From NCBI GenBank assembly GCA_947471745.1, contig CANJKZ010001154.1, positions 729,501 to 793,500 on the forward strand: a stretch of DNA of 64,000 nucleotides. The letters run 5' to 3'. This DNA is from Closterium sp. Naga37s-1 (Eukaryota; Streptophyta; Zygnematophyceae; Desmidiales; Closteriaceae). Below, one piece after another: positions 33,655 to 44,700 of this stretch (position 1 is the first letter of the stretch; every line of letters starts with the position of its first letter). The notes beneath the pieces were generated by a model that did not search any database, was not told the origin of the DNA, and saw only the letters and a program-made list of their open reading frames with translations. Made by a program: the position numbers and the translations under genes.

Positions 33655-34400
33655 CCTGTGGGACCCACGCGCTGCCCTGCACCAACTACGCCGCCCCTGG
33701 AGCAACTGCCCTGGCCCCTGAAGCAGCCGCCCCTCGTGCAGCCGCCCCTGGACCCTCGAGCAGCCGCCCCTGGACCCAGAGCAGCCGCCCCTGGCCCCTG
33801 AAGCAGCCGCCCCTGGACCCTCGAGCAGCCGCCCCTGGACCTAGAGCAGCCGCCCCTGGCCCCTGAAGCAGCCGCCCCTGGTGCAGCCGCCCCTGGACCC
33901 TCGAGCAGCCGCCCCTGGACCCAGAGCAGCCGCCCCTGGCCCCTGAAGCAGCCGCCCCTGGTGCAGCCGCCCGTGGACCCTCGAGCAGCCGCCCCTGGCT
34001 CCTGAAGCAGCCGCCCCTGGTGCAACCGCCCCTAGACCCTCGAGCAGCCGCCCCTGGACCCAGAGCAGCCGCCCCTGGCCCCTGAAGCAGCCGCCCCTGG
34101 TGCAGCCGCCCCTGGACCCTCGAGCAGCCACCCCTGGAACCAGAGCAGCCGCCCCTGGCCCCTGAAGCAGCCGCCCCTGGTGCAGCCGCCCCTGGACCCT
34201 CGAGCAGCCGCCCCTGGACCCAGAGCAGCCGCCCCTGGCCCCTGCAGCAGCCGCCCCTGGCGCAGCCGCCCCTGGACCCCGAGCAGCCGCCCCGGGCCCC
34301 TGAAGCAGCCGCCCCTGGTGCAGCCGCCCCTGGACTTCGTGCAGCCGCCCCTGGACCCCGTGACGCCGCCCCTGGACCCGCGACGCCGCCCCTGCTCGCC
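33655..34400 (+). repeat. GC-rich higher-order minisatellite in element 3 leader
   Basis: Short units with the core cagccgcccctgg, arranged in larger blocks that alternate gaccctcgag, gacccagag, cccctgaag and tgcagccg spacers, repeated about six times. It replaces the region where element 1 has the N-terminal part of Gag. Arg/Gly- or Pro-rich shadow frames are not called as proteins. Confidence 0.88.
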
Positions 34401-34446
34401 CGGCGAGCGCCTGCCCTTCCCGCCTAGTGAGCACCTGCCTTGTTAG

Positions 34447-34555
34447 CGCGCTGCCGCACCATCTGCCTGCCTGCCTGCCAGCCTGCCTGCCTGCCTGCCT
34501 GTCTGCCTGCCTACCTGCCTGCCTGCCAGCCTGCCTGCCTGCCTGCCTGCCTACC
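34447..34555 (+). repeat. CCTG microsatellite in element 3
   Basis: Tandem cctg units with occasional ccag/ctac variants, followed by a short (cta/ctg)n stretch up to about 34640. Confidence 0.9.
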
Positions 34556-34646
34556 GCGCCTGCCCTACCCGCGCTGCTACTACTGCTCCTTCTATTACTA
34601 CTGCTAGGCTACTGCTACTACTACTGCTGCTACTGGCGGTGGCCAG

Positions 34647-37031
34647 ATGCAACTCCAGCGACATCCACGCGAGTCTCTCCCGCCCCAGCAGCTTCGTGAG
34701 TGGTACGCTAATTGGGGTTGTGGCGGTAGCCGTCGTAGCTGTCGCCCTGGAGCTGGTCAGTTGGGAGCGTCTGGCAGTGGCCAGCTACAGCTGCAGCGGC
34801 GTCCACGCGAGACACTTACTTCCCAGCAGCTTCACGAGTGGTACGCTCAGAGTAGAGGGTCTTTGAGTCCCGTTCGCTGCCCGTACGTCATTCGCACAGG
34901 TGATCGGGCTGGTCAGCCTTGCGGGACACCTGGTCACACACAGTCCCGCTGCTTCGCCCGTCTGAGCGACGCCTGGCGTACCGAGTTTGGCGACGAGGCT
35001 GAGCTCCCCACCTGGCTAGAGCTGCTTAGGCAGAGGGTAGATGTATTTGCTCTTGACTATGATGCTATTCTCACTGCCATGTATGCATTGCCTACTAGTG
35101 CTGACGGTGCCTGTTACCTGTGCGTACCGCCTGACCCAGGTATAGAGCCTGCTGCTCTAGGTGCTGGTGAGGCTGCTGCCCTAGGTGCTGGTGAGGCTTC
35201 TGCTCCAGGTGCTGGTGAGTCTGCTCTCTCTGGTACTGCGCCTGCTGAGGCCTTTTACACCTTCACACTTGACTCCGGTGCTTCTCGTTCCTTCTTTCGC
35301 GACAGCACCACCCTCACGCCGCTCAGTCGGCCGGTTGCAGTCTCTCTGGCAGACCCCTCTGGGGGTCCAGTCCGTGCGACCTCCACCACTGTCCTCCCTT
35401 GTCCTGCTGTCCCGTCCGGCACACTGTCGGGTCTTTACCTCCCCTCGTTCTCTACGAACTTGGTGGCGAGTTCTGCGCTCCAGGACGCGGGTGTTCACCA
35501 GTTCACCCCTGCCTACGAGCGTGTGACACACTGCACGTGTGCTCAGACGGGTCGTCACGTGGCTACCTTCACTCGGCAGCCGGGGTCGGGCTTGTACACA
35601 CTGACCACTAAGTCCCCTCAGGTAGCTGCATCTGCGTCTGCGTCAGGTCAGTTGTCGGCCCCCTGCTCGTGTCGCGCCTTGTCGCACCAGACCCTCCTTT
35701 GGCACCACCGCCTTGGTCACCCCTCGGTGCAGCGCCTTCGCAGCATGCACCGCCGTGTCCTTGTCTCTGGTCTTCCCAGGGTTCTCCCTCCCCTCCCAGC
35801 CTCGCCTGCTCCTCCCTGTCTTCCCTGTGTCGAGGGGCGGCAGCGCGCCGCTCCTCACTCCTCCTCGTTCCCTCCCACAGAGGCTCCCCTGCAGACTCTC
35901 CACCTGGACGTGTGGGGCCCAGCCCGCGTCCGTGGACAGGGCCACGAGCGGTACTTCCTGCTGGTCGTCGACGACTACACGCGTTACACCACGGTCTTCC
36001 CCTTGCGCACCAAGGGTGAGGTCCCTGATGTTTTGATCCCTTGGATCCGCGCTGCTCGTCTCCAGCTCCGCGAGCGGTTCGGGACGGAGTTTCCCGTCCT
36101 GCGTCCGCACTCTGACAGAGGTGGGGAGTTTTCCTCCGACCTCTTGGCAGCCTTCTGTGCGGAGCACGGCATCCGCCAGACGTTCACGCTTCCGGCCTCT
36201 CCGCAGCAGAATGGGGTTGCTGAGCGCCGCATTGGCTTAGTCATGGAGGTCGCTCGTACCTCCATGATCCATGCGGCTGCCCCCCATTTTCTGTGGCCGT
36301 TTGCGGTCCGGTACGCCGCGCATCAGCTCAACCTCTGGCCCCGTGTCTCCTTGCCGGAGACCTCGCCCACACTGCTGTGGACGGGGAAGGTTGGCGATGC
36401 GTCGCGTTTCCGGGTCTGGGGTGCTCGTGCCTTTGTCCGCGATACCACCGCGGACAAGCTCTCCGCGCGCGCTGTTCCTTGTGTCTTCCTTGGCTTTGTC
36501 CCTGACGCGCCCGGTTGGCAGTTTTACCACCCCACCTCGCGCCGTGTCTTCCCCGGACGTCACGTTCGACGAGTCGGTTCCCTTTTACCGCCTCTCCCCC
36601 CCCCGCCGCTCTTCCTCGCTCCAGCTGCTCCCCATGTAGACCCCCTCCCCGCTCCCGGTCCTGCTCCTTCAGGTGTGTCTCAGGTAGACCCTCCTCCCTT
36701 GCCTACGCTGGTTGAGGTCACTAGTGACTCAGGTCCTGCTCGGGGTGCTGCTTCTGGGGGTGCTGAGCCTGGGGGTGCGGAGCCTGGGGGTGCGGAGCCT
36801 GGGGGTGCGGAGACTGGAGGTGCAGAGCCTGGGCGTGAGGAGTTTGGGGGTGCTGAGCCTGGGGGTACAGAGTCTGGGGGTGCTGCACCTGGGGGCGCTG
36901 AGGCGTCTGGTGAGCAGTCTCCCTGGGGCGGCCGTCTCTGTAGTCGCTCCGCTGGTACCTCGCCGCTGCACTCTCGTCGTCGACTCCCTCTCTCCCCACA
37001 GCAGCTGCGTGAGTGGTACGCTGGCCGTTAG
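34647..37031 (+). pseudogene. pol: Element 3 truncated Gag, protease and integrase
   Basis: Starts within a Gag remnant carrying two PPQQLREWYA/TSQQLHEWYA boxes, then a CPYVIRTGDRAGQPCG region, the protease motif FTLDSGASRSFF, and integrase with LLWHHRLGHPSVQRL, LDVWGPARV, VVDDYTRYTTVF, HSDRGGEFSSDL and PQQNGVAERRIG (all catalytic positions present). A local frame excursion around 36560-36610 is compensated within a C-run. Ends at TAG 37029-37031, where the paralogous repeat at 37374-37376 has CAG. Confidence 0.86.
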
Positions 37032-39911
37032 GGTCGCGCTGCTGGAGCTAGGGGCCCTTCTGCAGGAGGCGCTGGAGCTGGTGACTCTGCTACTGGAGTT
37101 GTTTCTGCTGGAGGTTCTGGAGCTGCTGCGGGTGCTGGAGCTGGAGGTTCTGGAGCTGCTGAGGGTGCTGGAGCTGGAGGCTCTGGGGCTGCTGAGGGTG
37201 CTGGAGCTGGAGGTTCTGGAGCTGCTGCGGGTGCTGGCGCTAGAGGTTCTGGAGCTGCTACGGGTGCTGGCGCTGAGGGTTCTGAGTCTGCTGTTGTGCG
37301 GTCTCCTTGGAGTAGCCGCCTTCGTCCGCGTGTGCCTCTCACCTCACAGCAACTGCACGACTGGTACGGTCGCCGTCAGGGTCGCGCTTCTGGAGCTCGG
37401 GGCTCTGCCGCTAGAGGTACTTCTGCTGGCGTCACTGGAGCTGGGAGTGGTGTTGGTCCCGGAGGTGCTCGTACTGGAGGTACTGGAGCTGCTGGGACTG
37501 GAGGTGCTGAGCCTGAGGGTGCTGCTGCTGGAGGTACTGAGTCTGGGGGTGCTGCTGTTGGAGACACTGAGGCTGGAGTCCCTGGGACTGGAGGTGCCGG
37601 TGCTGAGGGTGCTGCTGCTGGTGGAGCTGGTCCTGGAGGAGCTGGCGCTGAGGGTTCTGGAGCTGCTGGAGGTGCTGGAGCTGCTGGGGGTACTGGAGCT
37701 GCTGGTGCTGGTGGCACTGCACAGCCGCGCCTGTTCTTTGCTCCTCCGTCTCCGTCGTCTCAGCCAGCGCCTGACTCTGTGCTTCGCCAGGTTCTTAGTC
37801 TCCCTTCGTCTACTGGTCTTCCGTTACAGCCTGGCTCACCACTGCCTGCTCCTTCTCCTTACACTGACCAGACAGGGGGTCTTACTGAGCGTCGTGAGCC
37901 AGCGTCGCGTCCTGTCTCGCCTGTCCGTCCTTGTCGTTCCGGTCGTCGTGTTCCTCGTTTGCGTCTGCCGGCTGTCTGCGGCACCCACCTCGTCCTCCGT
38001 CGTCCTTCCTCTCCTCCGCAGCGTGTTCCCCTGCCGTCCCCTCCTGCGTCTTCTCTGCCTACCGTTCCTGAGCCTGAGTCTGACCGCACCCGTGCTGCTC
38101 ACTCTACTGTCACGCGTCTACTAGCCACAGTTGTCACTGACCCGTCGTTTGAGTCTGCTGCTGCCTCTGCCTTCGTCGCTGAGCTTGTTGACTTTGCTGT
38201 TGTCTGTCGTCTAGACTACGCCGCTAGTCTTGTTGCTGAGTCTGAGTCTGTCTGTCCTCCGTCCGTCGGGGGTGAGTGTGCTCTTGGCACGGACGTCCTT
38301 GAGGACAGGCAGGAGGACCTCGAGTGTCTTGCAGCCGCTGCGCCTCATCCCGTGTCCATGCTGCTTGCCCCTGAGGGAGACCCGGATGCTCCAGACATCC
38401 CGACCACGCGCTCTTATGCTGAGGCGATCGCGGGTGAGTACTCCTCTCAGTGGCAGACAGCCATGGACGCAGAGATGGCATCCTGGAAGTCCACAGGCAC
38501 TTACGTCGACGAGGTTCCCCCTCCTGGGGCGAACATCGTCAGTGGCATGTGGATTTTCAGGGTGAAGCGGCCGCCAGGTTCTCCGCCTGTCTTCAAGGCT
38601 CGTTACGTTGCACGAGGTTTCAGTCAGCGAGAGGGAGTAGATTTCTTTCAGACCTTCTCCCCCACCCCGAAGATGACCACTCTTTGGGTACTGCTGCACG
38701 TTGCCGCTCAGCGTGACTACGAGCTTCACTCTCTTGACTGCCCTGGTACCTAGTGGAGCCTCCGGCGGCCGGTCTACGGTCTCAGTCAGGCGCCACGTGA
38801 GTGGCACGACACACTGAGGACTACACTTTCTGCTCTTGGGTTTGCTCCGTCGACTGCTGACCCGCCGCTGTTTCTGCGCACCGACACTTTGCTGCCGCCG
38901 TTCTACATCCTCGTGTACGTCGACGACTTGGTCTTTGCCACTGCTGAAACTGAGGCTCTCGCCCTTGTGAGGTCGAAGCTGCAGAAGAGACACACGTGCA
39001 CAGACCTGGGTGAGCTGCGCAGTTACCTTGGCTTGCAGATCACCCGGGACAGAGCACGCCGCACCATCACACTGACTCAGTCACACATGGTGCAGCAGGT
39101 CCTTCAGCGCTTCGGCTTCACCTGGTCCTCGGCACAGGCCACTCCTCTGGCTACAGGTCACTCACTCTCAGCTCCACCTTCGGACGAGTCCGTAGAGCCG
39201 AGTGGTCCTTACCCAGAGCTAGTGGGCTACCTCATGTACCTGATGACCTGCACTCGTCCTGACCTTGCGTACCCTCTTGGCCTTCTGGCTCGCTACGTGG
39301 CTCCTGGTCGGCACCGAAAGGTGCACATGGATGCTGCTAAGAGGGTACTACGCTACTTGTGCAGTACATCGGGCATGGGGCTCGTGCTTGGAGGACGGAG
39401 CGACGTTGTCCTCACTGGGCACTCAGACACTTCTTGGGTTGACGACCAGGCTACGCAGCGGTCGTCACAGGGTTACACCTTCAGCCTTGGCTCTGGTTCA
39501 GTTTCTTGGCGTTCTACACGCTCGTCTTCTGTTCTCAGCTCCAGTTGTGAGGCTGAGATCTACGCCACAGCCATGGCTGCACAGGAGTTACGCTGGCTCA
39601 CCTACCTGGTGACCGACCTGGGAGAGCGGCCTCGTTCTCCTCCAGTTCTGTACGTAGACAACAAGGCCGCCATTGCCTTGTGTCAGGAGCACAGACTGGA
39701 GCACAGAACGAAGCACATCGCTCTGCGTTACTTCCTGGCTCGAGAGTTGCAGCAGCGGGGTCAGCTTCGCCTTGCTCACATGGCCACTCGGGCCAAAACT
39801 GCTGATATATTCACCAAGGCACTTCCGTCTGGTGACCATCAGCGCTTTTGTACTTTGTTGGGCCTTGTGCCTACGTTTCCACACTTGCTGTTGTCTCTGC
39901 TTGTACTGTGA
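37032..39911 (+). pseudogene. pol: Element 3 linker, reverse transcriptase and RNase H
   Basis: The frame continues after the TAG through a Gly/Ala/Glu-rich linker (repeats of GAGAGGSGAA type), another TSQQLHDWYGRR box, and RT from MDAEMASWKSTGTYVDEVP to YELHSLDC. There, relative to element 1, several tens of codons covering the TAFLQG region are deleted, and a TAG at 38751-38753 replaces CAG. The same frame then reads ILVYVDDLVFATAETEAL, and RNase H with LTGHSDTSW, SSCEAEIYAT and ADIFTKALPSG, to a normal C-terminus. It cannot make functional RT because of the deletion. Confidence 0.86.
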
Positions 39912-40135
39912 TCTATATAGACATACCTGCATGCTTGCTCTTGCTAGGTAGAGATCACTGTGCTGATCTTGTTGCTTATATACCTCTGCATGTGGACTGG
40001 CCTTTTGGCCGTTTGCATGTGCTCAGTGTGTGTGGTGACGTTGTGACCCACCCTGAGCTGTGTTTTGTTTCTTCTCTTGACTGGTCTTGTGACCATTGCT
40101 TGCTCTGGCTATCCCCCATTTCGCCTATGGGGGTG

Positions 40136-40271
40136 TGTCAAAACATATGCATATTAGTATCTAGGCTATATTGGGGCTAGCCTTAGGGGGTACACAAATA
40201 TTCTCGACACTCTAGTCTTGTACCCCAACCTTGATCTAATCACACACAACTTCATGCCTAAGATTGTAAGA
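40136..40271 (+). repeat. 3' LTR of Copia element 3
   Basis: 136 bp, preceded by the purine-rich ctatgggggtg. Followed by the atagc target-site copy and the rest of the Gypsy 5' LTR. Confidence 0.9.
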
Positions 40272-40409
40272 ATAGCTAGCTCGCACGCACCGCGTTACCG
40301 TTTGCATGTTTCGTGTATAAATGTTCGCTCATGCCTTCGCTCACATCTTTGTACTCGTTTTGACACCTTAGTGCAATTCTCGCTACCTCGATTCATTGCA
40401 CCCGTAACA
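40272..40409 (+). repeat. 5' LTR of Gypsy element 4, right part
   Basis: Continues the Gypsy LTR from agctagctcgcacgcac to cccgtaaca, matching 45470-45607 with a few substitutions. Confidence 0.92.
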
Positions 40410-40411
40410 CT

Positions 40412-40424
40412 TGGTATTCAGAGC
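40412..40424 (+). promoter_or_regulatory. Primer-binding site, Gypsy element 4
   Basis: tggtattcagagc, two bases after the LTR end, resembles the initiator tRNA-Met complement. Confidence 0.7.
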
Positions 40425-40591
40425 CCCTTTCTTTCGGACCGCGCATCTCCGCACCCCAAAAATCAACTTTTGATTTTTCACTCGAAGGGACTCACGCACC
40501 TTAGCACCTAGGAGCCGTTGTCCTCGCGTTCTCTCGTAAACGCGTGCAGCCACGACTGCGCCTAGACTAAGACGAGCCGACACCCTTCGAA

Positions 40592-41761
40592 ATGGCTGAG
40601 CATATCGATATCACGACTCTCACGCAGGAGCACTTGAACGATCTGCTGCGACAAATCCGCGAGAGCGCCGAGGAAATCGCGACGCTGACGGCAGAACGCT
40701 CGTCCCTGCAAAATGACCTCACACGAGCACAACAAGCACAATCTCAAGCACCTGGCACTCCGGAACAGCCCGCACCACAAGCATCACAACACGGAAGCGT
40801 GGGGCAACCCGCGAGCGCGGCCAGTGATGGCGTCGTCCGCCCCGACGGATACGACGACCACGGCACGACACACCCCGAAGCGACGAATGCGGTCCGAAGC
40901 CAGCCACGCGTCACAATTTCGCCACCAACTGACGGTTCGGCACTGCCGTCACCGATGCCGCTGAAGCCGCAGCGTCCGCCATGCTTCGATCCCAGTCAAA
41001 GGGGTGGTCCTACCGTTCAGGCGTGGTTGTTCACGATGAACGTATTTTTCGACGCCAACTACGTCTCGGAGGATACGGCAAAAATCCGCTACGCCGTGTC
41101 GCTGCTGCGAGGACCCGCCATGGATTGGTGGCGCGTCATCGTCACGAAGCCGATGGACTACGCGACTCTACCGACACGGGAAGGACAAACCGGACCCTGG
41201 GCGCCGTTGTATTTCGTGGAGGTGCCCCAGTATCGCACGTGGGACGCGTGGTGCGCAGGTCTGCGCGCTCGTTTCGAGCCAATCGCGGCTTCGATCGCGG
41301 CGCGACAGAAGCTCCGCACTTGGCGCCAACTCAGTTCCGTCCAAGACTACACGAGCGGATTTCTGGCGCTATGCGAGCAGGTGGGATACATGCACGAGAG
41401 CGAGCGCATCGACTGCCACATCGGCGGCCTGAAGCAGGACATCGCTCAGGAAATCCAGCTTCGCGGCGTCACCGACTTTCAAGAAATTCTCGCTATGGCA
41501 GAGAAACTTGATTTCTTCCGCCGACCGAGACCGGGGTCCTACGGAAGCAGCCATTGGGGACATCGGCCTCGTGGGACAAACGAGGGCGCCACAATATGTG
41601 CCGTCGCCGCAAATGTCGCTGCCGCACCGTTCAAAGGGCGCTGCTTTGCGTGCAATCGGCCGGGACATCGCAAAAGCGAATGCCTGGAAAACGCTAAGGG
41701 AAAGGGGGAAGTTGAGCAGCAGAAACAGACCAAGCAGCAGGGAAACGCTGGGAGTCAGTAG
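40592..41761 (+). CDS. gag: Gypsy element 4 Gag
   Basis: 389 aa from [20 protein letters not shown] to a TAG at 41759-41761, intact. It has an N-terminal coiled coil, a Pro/Ala-rich linker, a retrotransposon Gag core ([49 protein letters not shown]) and a CX2CX4HX4C zinc knuckle, [14 protein letters not shown]. Its last codons overlap the open Pol frame by 45 nt and contain a -1 slippery heptamer. Confidence 0.92.
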   Translation: MAEHIDITTLTQEHLNDLLRQIRESAEEIATLTAERSSLQNDLTRAQQAQSQAPGTPEQPAPQASQHGSVGQPASAASDGVVRPDGYDDHGTTHPEATNAVRSQPRVTISPPTDGSALPSPMPLKPQRPPCFDPSQRGGPTVQAWLFTMNVFFDANYVSEDTAKIRYAVSLLRGPAMDWWRVIVTKPMDYATLPTREGQTGPWAPLYFVEVPQYRTWDAWCAGLRARFEPIAASIAARQKLRTWRQLSSVQDYTSGFLALCEQVGYMHESERIDCHIGGLKQDIAQEIQLRGVTDFQEILAMAEKLDFFRRPRPGSYGSSHWGHRPRGTNEGATICAVAANVAAAPFKGRCFACNRPGHRKSECLENAKGKGEVEQQKQTKQQGNAGSQ

Positions 41762-44700
41762 CGGACGGGCCCTCTACTGACAGGTCACGCCGCTCGCCCG
41801 ACCCAACCGACCCTCACCGAGTGATTGTGCCGGTTCACGCAATCGACCACACCCGGCCGAATAAGGAGGGTACTACGGTAGACAGCCCCATACTGCTTAG
41901 TGGGAAAATTGGGACGGACTTAGTAAAAATCTTCGTAGACGGGGGAGCCAGCTACAGCCTTATCAACACTGCCACAGCACGAAAACTGCGACTGCCACTG
42001 GACAGATGTTTACCTGAGATCGACGCAAGACTGGTAGACGACACGCCGCTGGCGATACGGGAACGCGTAGACCGGGTTCGGATTCGATGCGGGGGTAACT
42101 TCACGTTTAGCCAGGAAATGCTCGCAACGACCCTCGACGGAACCGATATTTTACTCGGGCGTGAATGGCTGCGACGACACAATCCGCGAATCGACTGGAC
42201 GACGGGTGACTGCACGGTGCGAGTGAATGGTAACAACATCGCCTTACCTCGTTGGGGCTCGCCTGAGTCTTCGTCGGTGCGTGTCAACGCGATCACGATG
42301 AAACGCGCTGTAGCGGCAGGAGCTGACGTGTACGCGGTCGACATTCAGGAAGCCGAGGCAGCAGACAAAGGAGGGGATTTACAGAAACTGCTGGCCGACG
42401 TACCGAGTGATCTGGCAGCACTGTTGAAGCAGTACAGTGACATCTTCCCGGACGACCTACCGACGGGACTGCCACCTCAGCGACCGCACGACCACAGAAT
42501 AGAACTAGAACCGGGGGCACAGCCGACAGTACAGCGACAGTTTCGACTGACCCAACCCAAACTGGACGAACTGAGTAAGCAGCTGGATTACCTGCTCGAG
42601 AAAGAATTCATTCGCCCTAGTTCGTCACCCTTCGCAGCACCGATACTGTTCACACCGAAAAAAGACGGGGGATTTCGCATGTGCATAGATTACAGAGCAC
42701 TGAACAGGGTTACCATCAAATCCCGTTACCCCATCCCGCGAGCCGACAAACTGATCGACCAACTGCGCACAACCCGGGTTTTCTCGAAAATCGACCTCCG
42801 AGGGGGTTACCACCAGATTCGCGTCAATCCGCCCGACTGACCTAAGACCGCATTTCGCACACGCTACGGATCCTTCGAATACACCGTCATGCCCTTCGGA
42901 CTGACCAACGCCCCCGCCACTTTTCAAATGACCATGAACGAAGCTTTCCGCCCGCTCTTAGATAAGTGCGTCATAGTATATCTGGACAACATACTGATTT
43001 ACAGCCCTGACAGAGCACAGCACTTACAGGACATCGAAGCAGTTTTTAAGATCCTGAGTGAGAACCGCCTACTGACCAAAGCGTCTAAGTGTGAGTTTTT
43101 ACAGGACCGACTGGAGTTTTTGGGACACGTCATTTCACCTGCAGGAGTGGAAATAGACCCGAAGAAAATCGCGACGATTCAAGCCTGGCACGCGCCGACC
43201 AACTTAACCGAGTTGCAGAGCTTTTTGGGGTTCGTCAACTACGTGCGCCGGTTCATCCCCGACATGGCGAAGCTGACTGCCCCGCTGACCGGCCTGCTGA
43301 GGAAGGGGGTTGAGTACACGTGGGGGGAGAAAGAGCAAGCTGCCTTCTCGGCCCTCAAAAACATTTTGTGCTCACCGCCTGTGCTTCACATTGCAGATCC
43401 GCACCGTCCGTTCGAGCTCGTCACCGACGCAAGTGACATCGCTGTGGGAGCAGTACTGCTACAGGACTTCGGGAATGGCCTCCAACCAATCGCGTGCGAG
43501 TCCCGCAAGCTACACCCGCCCGAACACAACTACCCGATACACGACCGCGAAATGTTGGCGATCGTGCACGCGTTCAAGGTTTGGCGGTGTTACCTGACTG
43601 GCGCCGACGTGACAGTACGGACAGACCACCGATCACCACAGTACCTGCGTGCCCAACCAAATCTCAGTCCGCGACAGATTCGCTGGTTGGACTACCTCGA
43701 GTCCAACTTCCACTACACGGTTACGTACAAGAAAGGCGCATCCAACATCACCGACGCACTCACCCGCCCTACCGCCCAACTCCATGCCATCCTACTCGCC
43801 CAAACCAACCCGCTTTTAACAGGCCTATTCACCCACGGATACCGCACTGACCCATTTTTCACAACCGGAAATTCACAGCAACTGGCAGAAGCTAAAGGAG
43901 TTTATTACGTAAAAACAGGCACCAACTGCATCTGGGTACCCGCGTACTCACTACTGAGGGAGTTGCTACTGCAGGAGGCACACGACGGAATTACCTCGGG
44001 ACATTTTGGGGTAGAAAAAACGCGACAGGAACTGCAGCGGTATTACTACTGGCCGGAGCTGTTGACCGACGTGCAGCAGCACGTGGGCTCGTGTCCCACG
44101 TGTCAGGTAATGAAGAGCTCGAGGAAGCAGAAGGCGGGTCAACTGCAGCCGATACCACCGCCCGAGCGCGCCTGGCAGCAGGTTACCATGGACTTCGTCA
44201 CAGGGTTACCTTCGAACCCTGGGGGTAACGACGCGGTGATGGTCATCGTTGACAGGTTGACGAAGATGGCACACTTCGCTGCGTGCAAAAAGTCGATCTC
44301 AGCCGAGGAGACCGCTCGCCTGTTCATCGCAACCGTTGTTCGCCTGCACGGGATACCAGCAGTCATTGTCAGTGACAGGGACACGAAGTTCACCAGCAAC
44401 TTCTGGAAGAACCTCTGGGAGCAGTTCGGGACACGGCTACAGTTCAGCTCGTTGTACCACCCCGAGACCGACGGTCAAACGGAGCGGACGAATCAGACGA
44501 TGGAGCAGTTGATTCGTGCCACGTGCGACGACCCCACGACTTGGGAGCAGCAGCTGCCGCTGATCGAGTTCGCGTATAACAACGCCACGTCAGCGACGAC
44601 GCAGCAGTCCCCCTTCTACCTGAACTACGGGCAAAATCCTACAGCGCCCATGACGCCGAGTCCGGACAACCCAACACCACGTGCACAGCAATTCGCCGAA

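Larger units (their letters stand above)
33109..40271 (+). mobile_element. Ty1/Copia LTR retrotransposon (element 3) inside the Gypsy 5' LTR
   Basis: Related to element 1 at protein level over protease-integrase-RT, but with different LTRs (33109-33242 and 40136-40271), which begin tgtcaaaac and end gattgtaaga. Target-site duplicates are ctagc (33104-33108) and atagc (40272-40276), one mismatch. The uninterrupted site is preserved in the Gypsy 3' LTR at about 45470-45480. The Gag N-terminus is absent, a stretch of RT is deleted near 38747, and two TAG codons interrupt Pol. Confidence 0.93.

Noticed and set aside
33606..34434. Gly/Arg-rich open frame on the minus strand of the element 3 leader
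   Set aside because: Product of the cagccgcccctgg repeat. No start context or similarity.
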